From Tigriopus japonicus (lineage: Eukaryota; Arthropoda; Copepoda; Harpacticoida; Harpacticidae), in NCBI GenBank assembly GCA_010645155.1, contig CM021312.1, forward strand, positions 2,518,556 through 2,582,555: a stretch of DNA of 64,000 nucleotides, written 5' to 3'. The notes under the pieces are model-generated. The model had not been told where the DNA came from, made no database searches, and worked only from the letters and a program-made list of their open reading frames with translations. Below, piece by piece: positions 48,301-58,868 of the stretch. Positions within the stretch are counted from its first letter, which is position 1; each line of letters starts with the position of its first letter. The position numbers and the translations under genes were made by a program.

Positions 48301-51116
48301 CGATCCGACAACCTGGAGGGCAAAAAAGCCTCTTAGGAAATCAGGGACCGGTTATTCAAGATCTAGCATGACGGTCATTGATTACGGTTAGGATATGTAT
48401 TCATTCAAGCAGATTCGAGCAAGCTTACAAAGTGAGCGTACTCTGAGAGTTACGTGTAGTGTATGCACTAGTACGGCGCATGGACACCAATCAAAACGGA
48501 TCGCTTTGAACGGTGGTCTGCCAAACCAGGAACACTCCGACCATTCTTAGTGCGCGTGAAAGATGATTTGCATGATAAATCCGCGTTTTTTGAATGAGCC
48601 ACGTCCAATTTGGCCCACTATCAAGTCTTGACACTCACGAATGGATGAGCCCGAGACTCGAGCCGCTCAAACATTTGATCAAAGATTGCGTCGGCAAACC
48701 CTTTGGTGAAAAGTCAGTCTAATGACGTCATTTCATACTGATTTGTTTACCTTTATCATATTTTTCCATGACATTTAAAATGTGGAAACTTTTCTAGATG
48801 AAATAGCAGAATTTCCGCCAAAATGTAGGATTTGGGCAATGAAAAGGAGAAATATGGTGAAAGTAGATTTTTTAATCAAAAATAGTGCTTGCCCCTATAT
48901 ATTAAATACAGAAACATAATTTGACTGACCCTTGCCAAAGATTTCATTTTTACTTCAATGAAAATACACTAACTTCCAAGTTTGAAAGTCAAATTCAATG
49001 GCCCCAATAGCGACTAATTTGCAGCGCTTTGCATAAGTACCCCTGTCAAGGTCCAAGTTTGCAATTTCCTTGTACTCTAAGTTCATAAGAATAAAAGTTC
49101 CCAAGTGCATTAGATTATTCCATGCATGCACTTGGCTCTATGGCGATTTCATCATATCTCCTAAAATCTCAACTGGTTTTTCTTCTTTTGACATTCAGGG
49201 TTTATTGACCACATGAAGAGGACCGAGAAGCAATTCAGACCGTCTCCAGGAATCTCAGATCCGTTTTGACCATGTCTCAATTCATTCTGCCAAATATTCC
49301 TTTGTCCGGCCTCTCTGGGAAACTTCGGACGTATTTTGTACTGAATAGATTCATTTTTTTCTTTCTTGGCGGCTTTACCTCAAGGTCAGAACGACGACGT
49401 GTTTTTAATTCTTGACGTTCTTGCCCGCAATAGATTTGAAAATTGGATTGTTGGACCGCAATCTGAAGACACTCAATCCTTATTCTGCCCATTTCAAAAC
49501 AATCAAACTTGGCCAGCCAAGGTTATTGGAAATTATTGACCATGTTCAGTTCTATCCTTCAATGTCCCTTTAAGGGAGTTCTTTGTGCCATTGTGTAAAA
49601 ACAATCAACTCAAAGTTCGAGCCCAAAGCCCATTCAATTTGAGGATGGGAACAATGGAGAAATTCGTATCTTGGACCAAATAAAAGTTATCAAATCAAAA
49701 ACCACATGTTCTTGATAACCTTGTAACTTTATTTTCAAATGAAGATAAAACGTACACAACACAAAAAGTAGTTTTGTCACTTCTTTTGTACAAATGAGCA
49801 TTAGCTATTTTGGTTCAATAACCTCTAATAAAACTATTTTGAACATAGTTTATAACAAAGAAGAAGAAACAGAAGCTTCATTTCCCCATTTCATTTATGC
49901 CTTTCAAAAAGGAATACGGCCCCACAGAATACATAACATTCTTTATTGAGAGATCTCTTACCTATAAAAAAAAGCGCTTCTCGGCATTTTGAAGCATGAC
50001 AAAAAACTTTGTAGACAATTAATGATGATAAGGGATTAAGATCTCGCTTTCATGGAGGATCAAGTGAATTTGTCATGGTTCAAAAAATTAGATAATATGT
50101 CATCGCTCTGAATGAGGCGGGGGGTTATTTATGTATTCAGGTAAAATGGCTTCACTGATTGACTTAATTGGTGTCTGAGGTCAATGTCACGGACCTAATT
50201 AACAAGGTTTCTTACCTGATTCTTTCAATTTCCATGGGCAAGCAATGATCACTTTCAACTCTCAGAAAGGTTCGTCTCACATGTAGCACTTCAGCCAGGC
50301 TCAATAATTGTCTTTGAAAAAGTTTCTTGGGGGAACGAGGCGTGAACGCCAGGAATGCCAGAACCGAACTGATATCTTGTTCTCGTAAATATTAAGAAAT
50401 ACCGAAAATGCCTCCAATAAGTGGCAGTGGTTGGGGTGGTTTGGTTTGGTTGGCTTGCGAGCTTGTCAGGTCGTCTCGAATCTCTGAGAGTTCGACGAAG
50501 TCGAGCCTTGGAGCAAGTTTGGAAAATGTATATCTTTCAGCCTCCTCTTGCGTCACTTGAGAAAACTGGTGACGCGCAAGCGTCAATCCCTAACCAACCA
50601 AACAACGAGCGGAGGGCCAGTTTTTCCCGGTCCATTAAAGCGCTACACGTTCCATAGATAATACAATACAATATAAGGGGGATTAGGTGGAAAAGTACGG
50701 TCATAACAAAAAATGGAAACTTCCATTGTTTGTTGCAAAAAATGGAAATGAAACTTCCATGAGGGAAAAGATGAGGAGTATTTGAGATGATAATTTCCAG
50801 AATTATTGTTGTGAAAATTGGAAAGCAAGTCAAGAAAAGCCTTTCACCGATCGTAGAAAGCTCAAGCTTTGAACCAACTAAACTTAAACTACGACCTATC
50901 CCTACAATGTGGTCTCAAAAATACATAGCTAAATTTTCCTGGATTGATTTTCCATTAAGAGATTTTTGACGCTTTTTACTAAATCAACTTATGAATAAAT
51001 TTTTATTTATATAAATTTTTATTTCAAGTATTCTTTTACACTGCATTAACAATTAATGTAATCACTAGATTAATACATTGATTGCTACCAGATTATTAAT
51101 ACTGCCCCAAGGAAAT
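45390..51116. other. 5.7-kb stretch without recognisable genes or repeats
   Basis: G+C is slightly higher than in the MITE-rich parts. Open frames such as 47461-47664 plus and 47061-46738 minus show no motifs or splice support. This may be regulatory or intronic sequence. Confidence 0.4.
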
Positions 51117-51118
51117 TA

Positions 51119-52058
51119 CAGGGTGGCTTTAAATGTTTGATAATAAGATTTTGTGACTTTTTTTTTTCAAACTTTCCACTATATGTTGTAATAATATTAT
51201 TGTTTATCTGTCAAACCACTACTTTTGGCTTTCAAAATACGAAAGAATTACTTTCCTACCTTCGAGTTCTACGCCGCCAACATGTCCAAGAGGGAGACCA
51301 TCGCGGCGCTTCTGCGCGGCGGCCTGTCAGTCCAAAAAACATGAGACTGGCGGTGTGTTTGGTCTTGGTCATGTAGTTATCGGCCACGGCTTCCTCTCCC
51401 CCGGCCCCCATCGAGAAGTAGTAGTCGTTCTGGTGGTTTTAGGCGGGATCCACCAAAAATTTTTTCATCTGAGATAATGGTGATACGGCCGCCGTTTGAT
51501 TTGAGGTCATTCAGGATCCTCTTCGCCCTCTCGACACGCCGCGCGGCCGACCTCGGTAAGAAAAGAGATCCTTAGCTTCTTCCTTACCCTCCATCCCGCC
51601 CTCTTCACGACGTTAGAAACGCTTGGCCAATTTGGGGACACCCCGTCATCGGCGGCGAGCTTTTGAATGCTGAGGCTTTGATTTTTCCTTACACGGTGGC
51701 GTATGGCGGCGGCTTTCCTCGGCGCAGTGACTGTCTGCGGCCTTATAGTTGATTTCTTGGGCTAGAGGGTTATCCCAGCAGATACCAGTGCCCTTACCCG
51801 ATAAAAAGTCGCAATTTCGGCCCTGGAGGCCTCCGCGGCTTGTCGGACTGACAGGCCGCCGCGCAGAAGCGCCACGATGGTCTCCCTCTTGGACATGTTG
51901 GCGGCGTAGAACTTGAAGGTAGGAAAGTAATTCTTCCGTATTTTGAAAGCCAAAAGTAGTGGTTTGACAGATAAACAATAATATTATTTCGACATATAGT
52001 GGAAAGTTTGAAAAAAAAAGTCACAAAATCTTATTATCAAACATTTAAAGCCACCCTG
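51119..52058 (-). mobile_element. Rearranged Tc1/mariner element with long inverted arms
   Basis: TA dinucleotides flank both ends (51117-51118 and 52059-52060), and CAGGGTGGCTTTAAATGTTT is repeated inverted at the right end. The match between arms covers about 210 bp and includes the start of the transposase. On the minus strand the frame reads MSKRETIVALLRGGLSVRQA, the N-terminal helix-turn-helix. Further on, SNGGRITIISDEK marks the catalytic domain near 51500-51440. The left arm holds an inverted second copy of the N-terminal coding start. Frameshifts and the lost C-terminus make it inactive. Confidence 0.85.
51440..51896 (-). pseudogene. Tc1/mariner transposase, broken
   Basis: From ATG at 51896 the frame encodes the DNA-binding helix-turn-helix (about 44 residues), then shifts. 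Remnants of the linker and of the catalytic ILNDLKSNGGRITIISDEK region follow in other frames before the inverted arm begins near 51333. The final aspartates of the catalytic triad are not recognisable. Confidence 0.7.
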
Positions 52059-52116
52059 TAACTACCTTTAAGTACACAAGTCAAAAGTGCAATGCACAAA
52101 ATTAACATTTGAATGA

Positions 52117-52520
52117 TATTTGATCAACCAATGAGTTGCTGTTGGCAAATCTATACAAGCCTTGAATACTGGGCTGATCAGGAATAGTCTTCAAAAATTT
52201 CTCTAACCCTGATTTAAATGCTGTTAGAGGATCAGCTTGAACAATGAAGGAGCCCAATAAATGAGAGATGATTCTAGTTAACTCAACTGTGATATCACAA
52301 TTTTACTCATCTATTGATACGTTTTAAACATTGACATGTCTTTTAATCATGTAAATGATGATACATGTATTTATTTACTTTTTAACTTACTTTACACGCA
52401 ATAAACATTCATTCATTCATTCAATAAAGTAGTGAGGAGAGGGCTTCATAGTTCAAACTAGCCTCGATTCCTTGAGATTTTGAGGTGCTCTCACAACACA
52501 AGTAAAATTTCTTTGATTTT
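52117..52520 (-). mobile_element. LINE copy-A family 3' end, interrupted by a SINE-like insert
   Basis: Bases 52117-52254 match the 3' UTR at 1-145, and 52429-52520 match 160-260, with the ALRAPPNPK-encoding region recognisable. The insert at 52262-52421 separates them. Confidence 0.7.
52262..52421. mobile_element. SINE-like insert with (ATTC)n tail
   Basis: A 160-bp block is flanked by CAATAAA on both sides (52255-52261, 52422-52428) and ends in AAACATTCATTCATTCATT. Its start, TCTAGTTAACTCAACTGTGATATCAC, has a diverged relative at about 11630. I did not find convincing A and B promoter boxes, so SINE is a tentative label. Confidence 0.5.
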
Positions 52521-54215
52521 TTAACTAATTGCGAATTTGTAATAGTTAGCCCAACTCGGTCAGGGATCATCAATGTGACAACCATTTAGGTTTACATTAA
52601 ATGTTTAAATATGCATGCTTTTAATGGAAAAGGGCATGTTTTTCTGTCCTCGCCAATTTCAAGTAATAGCCCAAAAGCAGAAATTTGGATTAAAACTCGG
52701 TTTCAGCGTTTGGCAAAACGACGAACTTTGGCAAAGTATTTATTGTCACAGCTCGCTCTTACTCTCGAGTGCTTTAACTTGCCTACCTGATTCTCGTACA
52801 ACGTACAAGTCTTATTGTAGCATTCCTTGTACGCACGATTCCAGTAAACATGAGACCAAAAATGTCGGACAAAAGCTGGAAAAAATAATACGATTTACTT
52901 GAAATGGCACAATCTTAATAATGGTCAAGTTTAACCAAATGCAATTCAGTAAGGCCCTTTATACGGGGCATGGATATCCAATCTGCAAAACCCTTAATGC
53001 ATTTTTATGACGGTTTGTATGGTATTTTAGTTTATTTTCACCACAATTCTAGGGCGCGATCTGCAACTCGAATCATTTTATTAGTTGAATGATACGGATA
53101 AGTGAGTTCGTTAAGATAATTGAAACGGTTAGGGAGCCCCTTGAGAATGCCAAAGGTCAAATGTCAAGAGATGTCATCCTTTCGAAATGAAACGAGCTCA
53201 CGAAGAAGTCGGGTCAAATGGCAAAAGACAACCTTGAGCGATGAATCTTTCTTTTTTAGGAATAATATCAGTCTGTCTAGACTTCAAAGACATACTCGTA
53301 AAAAATTGGGGGTGAAACTCTCTTGAACGCTCTCGTCTTAAGAGCCAAGATAATTTGTGAATAAGAACATAACCACTTCACTGTTGAATAATCAACCAAA
53401 TTGAGTCGATGTATATGAATTGTTTTGTGTTCAATTTCTAATGGCAAATGACAAATGTCTCATAAGAAATGTTATGTTACTCATGTGAAATGTTTGTTTT
53501 AACTATTGAGGTAGTTTCACTTATAAAATTGACCTTCATCAAAACAAGAACCTCAGTTAAAACTTTGGGAGAAGGAAATCCTTCAATTAAATTAAAGCAA
53601 TCACAATTTCAATATCGCCGCAATAAAGTTTTGCGTGCCAAAAACCACCAAAGAACCACAGATAAAATTGAAAGCCTTTTGGTTCAGTGTTTTCGATAGA
53701 GATGACAAAAATAGAAGAATTTCTACCCAACATATTTGGGAAGCAAATGCACCTTTCTTCGTTTTCAATTTTAATCACTTCTGAGCAAAAAGGGAATTTA
53801 GAATGATGATAAAATCATTATTGTTAGAGCTTTTTGTTTCAGTTCATATTTTAAGAATGCAATCAATAAAACGTTCAGGACAAGTGAAAGAATAAGAAAG
53901 CACCGCAAGAAGAAATAGACTTTGGCACACAATAGAGCCACTATATTAAGAGAGTTCATATGGTTCTTCGTTCCAGTGGTCTTAATAAGAGTATCTTTAC
54001 TCAACGCATGAGACGAAGTGCGAAAAAGTTTATGATAACACAAAACTTGGATGTAAAACAAATACAGGAACAAAACTTTAAGAAAATACACAAGACTTGA
54101 AAAAGTTACTATGTTATCACGAAATAGATTCCAATATTCTTTCTTTGCGTTCTTCAATTGTAGACGCTTGATCAAAAGTGGGAAAAATCAATCTTATGGG
54201 CATATTCTTCAAACT
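52521..54215. other. Stretch without recognisable genes
   Basis: A hydrophobic frame at 54175-53798 minus has membrane-like segments but is A+T-rich and lacks splice or start support. Confidence 0.35.
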
Positions 54216-54456
54216 AAAGGGCTCTAGAACACCCTGCATCCACTTTATTAAAAAAGTACGAGCATGAGATTGATTGACCACACTTAGCACGAATGAATAT
54301 GATAATATTCTAACATATATAATATAATTACAAATACAAAATAATAAAGTATGATATACATGCTAATGACAATATATAGTCTCTAGTGATATGTGAAAAA
54401 CTCGAACCACAAAACTCACGCGCATACTCTTGCATCACAGTGGCTCTAGTACCCAC
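54216..54456. repeat. Small imperfect palindromic element
   Basis: GGCTCTAGAACACC with CATGAGATTG on the left is mirrored on the right by CTCACGCGCATACTCTTGCA and CAGTGGCTCTAG. A related block, ACAAGAGTACGYGCATGA, also occurs at about 28222 and 29351. Confidence 0.4.
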
Positions 54457-54459
54457 GAA

Positions 54460-55800
54460 AATTCCACACAGGAAATAATTATCATTCCTGCTCTACAAAA
54501 ACCCATATTTCGACCGTCCATCACTCTCCAAAACTAATCAATTTTCTTCGAAACCAAATCTAAAATAAAACTTATCCTGAAATCTTTTCTGATGAGCTTG
54601 TCATTCACCTGACAGTCAGTCCATTGGGCTCAAAGCCAGGCTTTTCATTAGCGTCACATCAGAACATGTTAATCACCAGGTAAGGCAAGCTTTGGAAGGA
54701 TCCATCCCGAGTCTCGGTTCTTCAAAGAACCTGATTGATTGTGAAATGTGCTTCTCTTTCGCTCAAGTACGCACAGTACGTACGGTAAGTCTCAATGATG
54801 CCTTTGGGGAGGAAGTCTATTTAGCTGGATTATGTGTGCATGCAATTTCCCTCCAGCGACAAGTTTTCCCAACCTTTTGTGGGAAAAGAACCGCCAGGAT
54901 ATGTAAATGCCATTATTATGTATTCAATGAGAACATGCTCTTACTAGAGCATGAATTCATGACTTGAGAGTTTTGAGTACTGGAAGTGATGATTGGCCCC
55001 AAGTTTCGTTGAAGATCCATTCATTGTTGGGTTTTGAGCGAATCACATGTATTCCTTGTTAAATTGGCGTCTGAAAAGTTTGGGGAATGGCATACAAAAT
55101 CATGGACGTTCTATTTTTTTGCATTTCTGGCTGCTTTACCTTCTTAGATTTGGCGTTGCAAATGTGTCACAAAGGGTTTTTTGGGTGTTAAGTCTAAAAG
55201 AAGTAACCATTATTGTCCTGGACGTAAAGTCTTTGATGCAAATTTGCGCATTTGCACTTTTCGTGATTTTTCGCGGATCTCAAACAATTGAAAAGTGAAC
55301 AAGTTGCGGAAATATTGATCAGAGGACCAGACATGGCAAGTAAGACTTCAAAACACCATTGCTTGTCATGGAACATTTACATTGGATTGATTGAATTTTA
55401 GTTATTATTTTCACTTGGTCCGGTATTTAACTTGCGCCTTTTACACTCATTCAAGCTAGGGCCAGTATTTTCTAGTAATAAATCAAGTTTTGACATCAAT
55501 GAGGGAAGCTCAGTAAACATCAGCTGGGCCTGATTGTTTCCCCCGTAGCTCGGTCATGGCCTCTGGTGCCGCATTGCTTCACTGAAATTTTACGATCGGA
55601 TCTCATTTCTCGCCCCTTCGTTGCGGAGCAACTGACCGTTCAAAATATTTGATCGAACGCAGAACAGGAAAGAACAGACGCACCACAAAAGGGCAGCGCA
55701 ACACTATGGAGCACAAAATCAACAACCTTTTGCTCACTGTGTTTATCCTATTGAAAATTCCGCTCAATAGCATAGCAATAAGCCAATGCAGTTTTTGATA
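54460..55800. other. Stretch without recognisable genes
   Basis: Nothing beyond short, featureless open frames is seen. Confidence 0.35.
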
Positions 55801-55809
55801 GATAGAATT

Positions 55810-56260
55810 TTTATTCAAACGGCTGGATCTATGGCACTTTCAAGTCCAGAGATTGTATTGCGATGCTAACTCTGTACAAGTCGATTGTTCAACCGCATCT
55901 TGAATATGCTTCCCCCATTTGGGCTCCAATGAGTTCGGTTGATTTGCAAAAGGTCGAGCAGGTCCAAAGATGTTCTACTAGGAACATCACAGGAATGAGA
56001 GAGCTCTCGTATTGGGAGAGGCTCCAGAAGTTACTGCTCTACAGTACTTAGAGAAGGTATGAAAGGTATCTGATACTGTATGTTTTCAAGAGCAAGGCTC
56101 TGTCCTAATCCAGGATTTGAGATCAGTTGTAGCGATCGTAAAGGTTTTACGTGCGCTGTGAGAGCACCTCCAAATCCAAGGGAACTGAGGCTAATTCGAT
56201 CAATGAAGTTCTCTTTTTTGTGAGTCCTCATTGGTCCTCAGTGGTGGGCCAAACATCAAC
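55810..56260 (+). mobile_element. LINE copy-A family C-terminal fragment
   Basis: The plus strand encodes LTLYKSIVQPHLEYASPIWA, then CSTRNITGMRELSYWERLQK, a stop, then RRYERYLILYVF and the FTCA region. This is the post-RT tail also seen at 122-403. It is truncated on both sides and broken. Confidence 0.8.
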
Positions 56261-57472
56261 CTCAGATGAGAGATTTGGTGCTCAATTTGGTGATAGTTCA
56301 ACATAAAGACGGTTCTGGTTTGGATGTGTTGATTTAGAGCTCTAGATGCTCCAGCAATTCACATTATGTCTTGCAGTACATGACAATGCAGAAGTGAATC
56401 TTCTTCCTATAATTTTAACCAACACCTGCTCTAATTTCAAAAAAACAACTTCAAGAGTATTTTGAGGACATGATTTATTACGTTAATAAAGTTTAAAAAA
56501 TAAAACATTTTTGTTTATCGGCAATGAAATTTTAACAGCCAAGTCAAATATTTTGCCATTTGAGAATTTTTTGAAAACTGTTCTTTTTTTAAACGTTTTA
56601 CGGTCACACTTAAGAAACAAGTGATCGGGTTAAACCTGCATTTCATTGAAATCCAATTCTAAGTGTGCTCTAAATATGGATTGATTAGTATGTAAAAATA
56701 AGTATAGGATATTTTTAGATAAATATTTTCCTTGCGACTTAAACTTCAATAATGCAATCACGAAAAATTTGCTCCACATTTTTATGGTGGGTCAAAGTTA
56801 CCCAGAAGCGTTTGGGTGTTTTGATTCATACTGGATAAGTCATTCAAAAGGAATGCACCCGCTCCATTCTAGTATGTACAACTTGCATTCATTTAGATTA
56901 AGTCATTTGCAAAATGTTGCGTGTGACCTCATTGATAATTACAAAGGAAGAACATAATTCAATGGTTGTCAGGACAATAAATTGCAAGAAAAGTTGACTG
57001 AAATCCGAATACATTCGTTTGCATTGCTGAAAACGATATTTTCAAGTCTCCAAAAGAAAAAAAAGAAATACTTGAATAGAAATAAGAGTATAAGAATATC
57101 AATGTTTGATTTAGATTCATAAAGCAAAAACCAAATTTTTTTTGGTTTGAAAAATCTGTCTTTTTTGAAAAATGTTTCTCACAGATTGATCTTCAAATGA
57201 AAATTGTGCTTGCAAACAATTATGGTAAGAGGCTGCGTGACAATCAAGGACTTCTTTCCGTTCGGCTTATTTCGATTTCTATTTCAAAACCCGAATCAAG
57301 AACCATCAAATTCTCTGAACGACCATACCAAAGACGAAGAATATGTGATCTAAGAAGAATTAATCTTTTAAATTCTTCTGTAAATGAGGCTTTGCTTCTG
57401 TTGCATAGACTATGTACTTAAATTCTCAGCTCAATCTGCTTCTGGTGGGAAACCCTCTTAAAACTTTGTTCA
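56261..57472. other. Stretch without recognisable genes
   Basis: A+T-rich sequence between the LINE fragment and MITE copy 4; no feature supported. Confidence 0.35.
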
Positions 57473-57479
57473 ATAGAGA

Positions 57480-57929
57480 CAAGAACCTCTGAATTTCTTT
57501 GGACTGGGAGGCTAACAAGAGGAATCATGATTTCCAGTAGGAACAGTTCAATTAAGTTCTTCTGCAAGTGAGACCTTCCTTATATTCACAAGAATATGTA
57601 TTACAATTTTCAGCTCAATCAAACGTCGGAGTCAAAAGTTATGCTCTCTCAAAGTTCAGTGCAAATCCTACCGAGAATGAATGAATTAGCCCTTTTCTGG
57701 TGTTTTACCACAAAAGGGCGAACTAATTCACTCTATCCTCTCTTCAGTGCATAAGTTTGAGAAGGCATAACTTATCACTCCGGCATGCGATTGCGCTGAA
57801 ATTTGAAATGCTGAAGACAAGCTGAAGACAAAACAGGCCTCGTTTGCGGAAGAACACAATTGAATGAATCGTACAAGAAATCATTAATCACATCTTTTGC
57901 CTCCCACTCCAGAAATTCAGTGCTTCTTG
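57480..57929. mobile_element. CAAG...CTTG MITE family, copy 4 (best preserved)
   Basis: It starts CAAGAACCTCTGAATTTCTT and ends GAAATTCAGTGCTTCTTG, with perfect 7-bp duplications ATAGAGA at 57473-57479 and 57930-57936. The central hairpin around CCCTTTTCTGGTGTTTTACC is shared with the other copies. Confidence 0.85.
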
Positions 57930-58868
57930 ATAGAGAGCATAAATGAACGATCTCTCCCTTTTGTGCAAAAAAAAGACCGGAAGAGTCTCCGTTTAGGAGC
58001 ATGAACTGACTTCTGAGAGATTTAAACTGAGATTTCTTTATATCCAAAATAAATAACTTAATAATCCTTCATTGCAATGTTATTTCAGAACTCAAAAATT
58101 TGATTTCCAATTCAAAGAATATCAGCGTGCAAACTTCATTTGGAACGGTCTTTTTCATTGAAAGTTCAAAAGCATGGTCAATTTTAATCTGTTTCTCTCA
58201 TAAAAGGTCTCGTATTGTTCCAAAAATATACCCCAGAAGCCATGACATTGATATTGGCCATGTTTAATAAGAATAACGGTTAAAAATTCTTCATTCAATA
58301 TTCCAAAAATCCTCGCTTAGATATTGCTTTTTCAATTTTGTTACTTGTCTCTTTTCCCATTTAGGATCAAACAATGTTTAGGAGTCCAATTGTCTTTGGA
58401 AACAATGCTACATATGACATGAGATATGTATGACCTCAATGGAAGGGTGTTCTGTGCTTCCACCGATTCGTATAAAGGCCAGGGAAAGATCCATTGCACA
58501 GTAGGACACGTTTGAGGCTTGAAACCATACACAAGTCCAATGTCCATCCAAAGGGGTCCTTTGTTTGTGCTCGTTGCTTCGTTCTTTATTGATGTCTCCT
58601 TTGGTGGATATCTCCTTCCTGGATGGCAAAGCCCTCCGATCGGTAAATATCTTACGAGTCTTTTGAGTGCAACCAATTAAATAGAAAGTATGTGCAACCT
58701 CTAAGCTTTGTGCCACAAAATTTATGTTTTTACCAGTCCAATATGTATTAAGAAGTTCGAAAATGGGTCAAAATTTTGTGTCGGGATTCCATTCTGGGAG
58801 CTGTATTAGGACCGTGACCTCTCAGTCAGCTCTTCATTACCCCGCAACATTTCCCTTTTGCTTTACAG

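Noticed and set aside
53798..54175. 125-codon hydrophobic frame, minus strand, as a membrane receptor exon
   Set aside because: A+T-rich composition produces Leu/Phe/Ile by chance; no splice sites, start context or receptor motif.
57775..58047. 90-codon minus-strand frame
   Set aside because: It overlaps the right end of MITE copy 4 and has no independent support.
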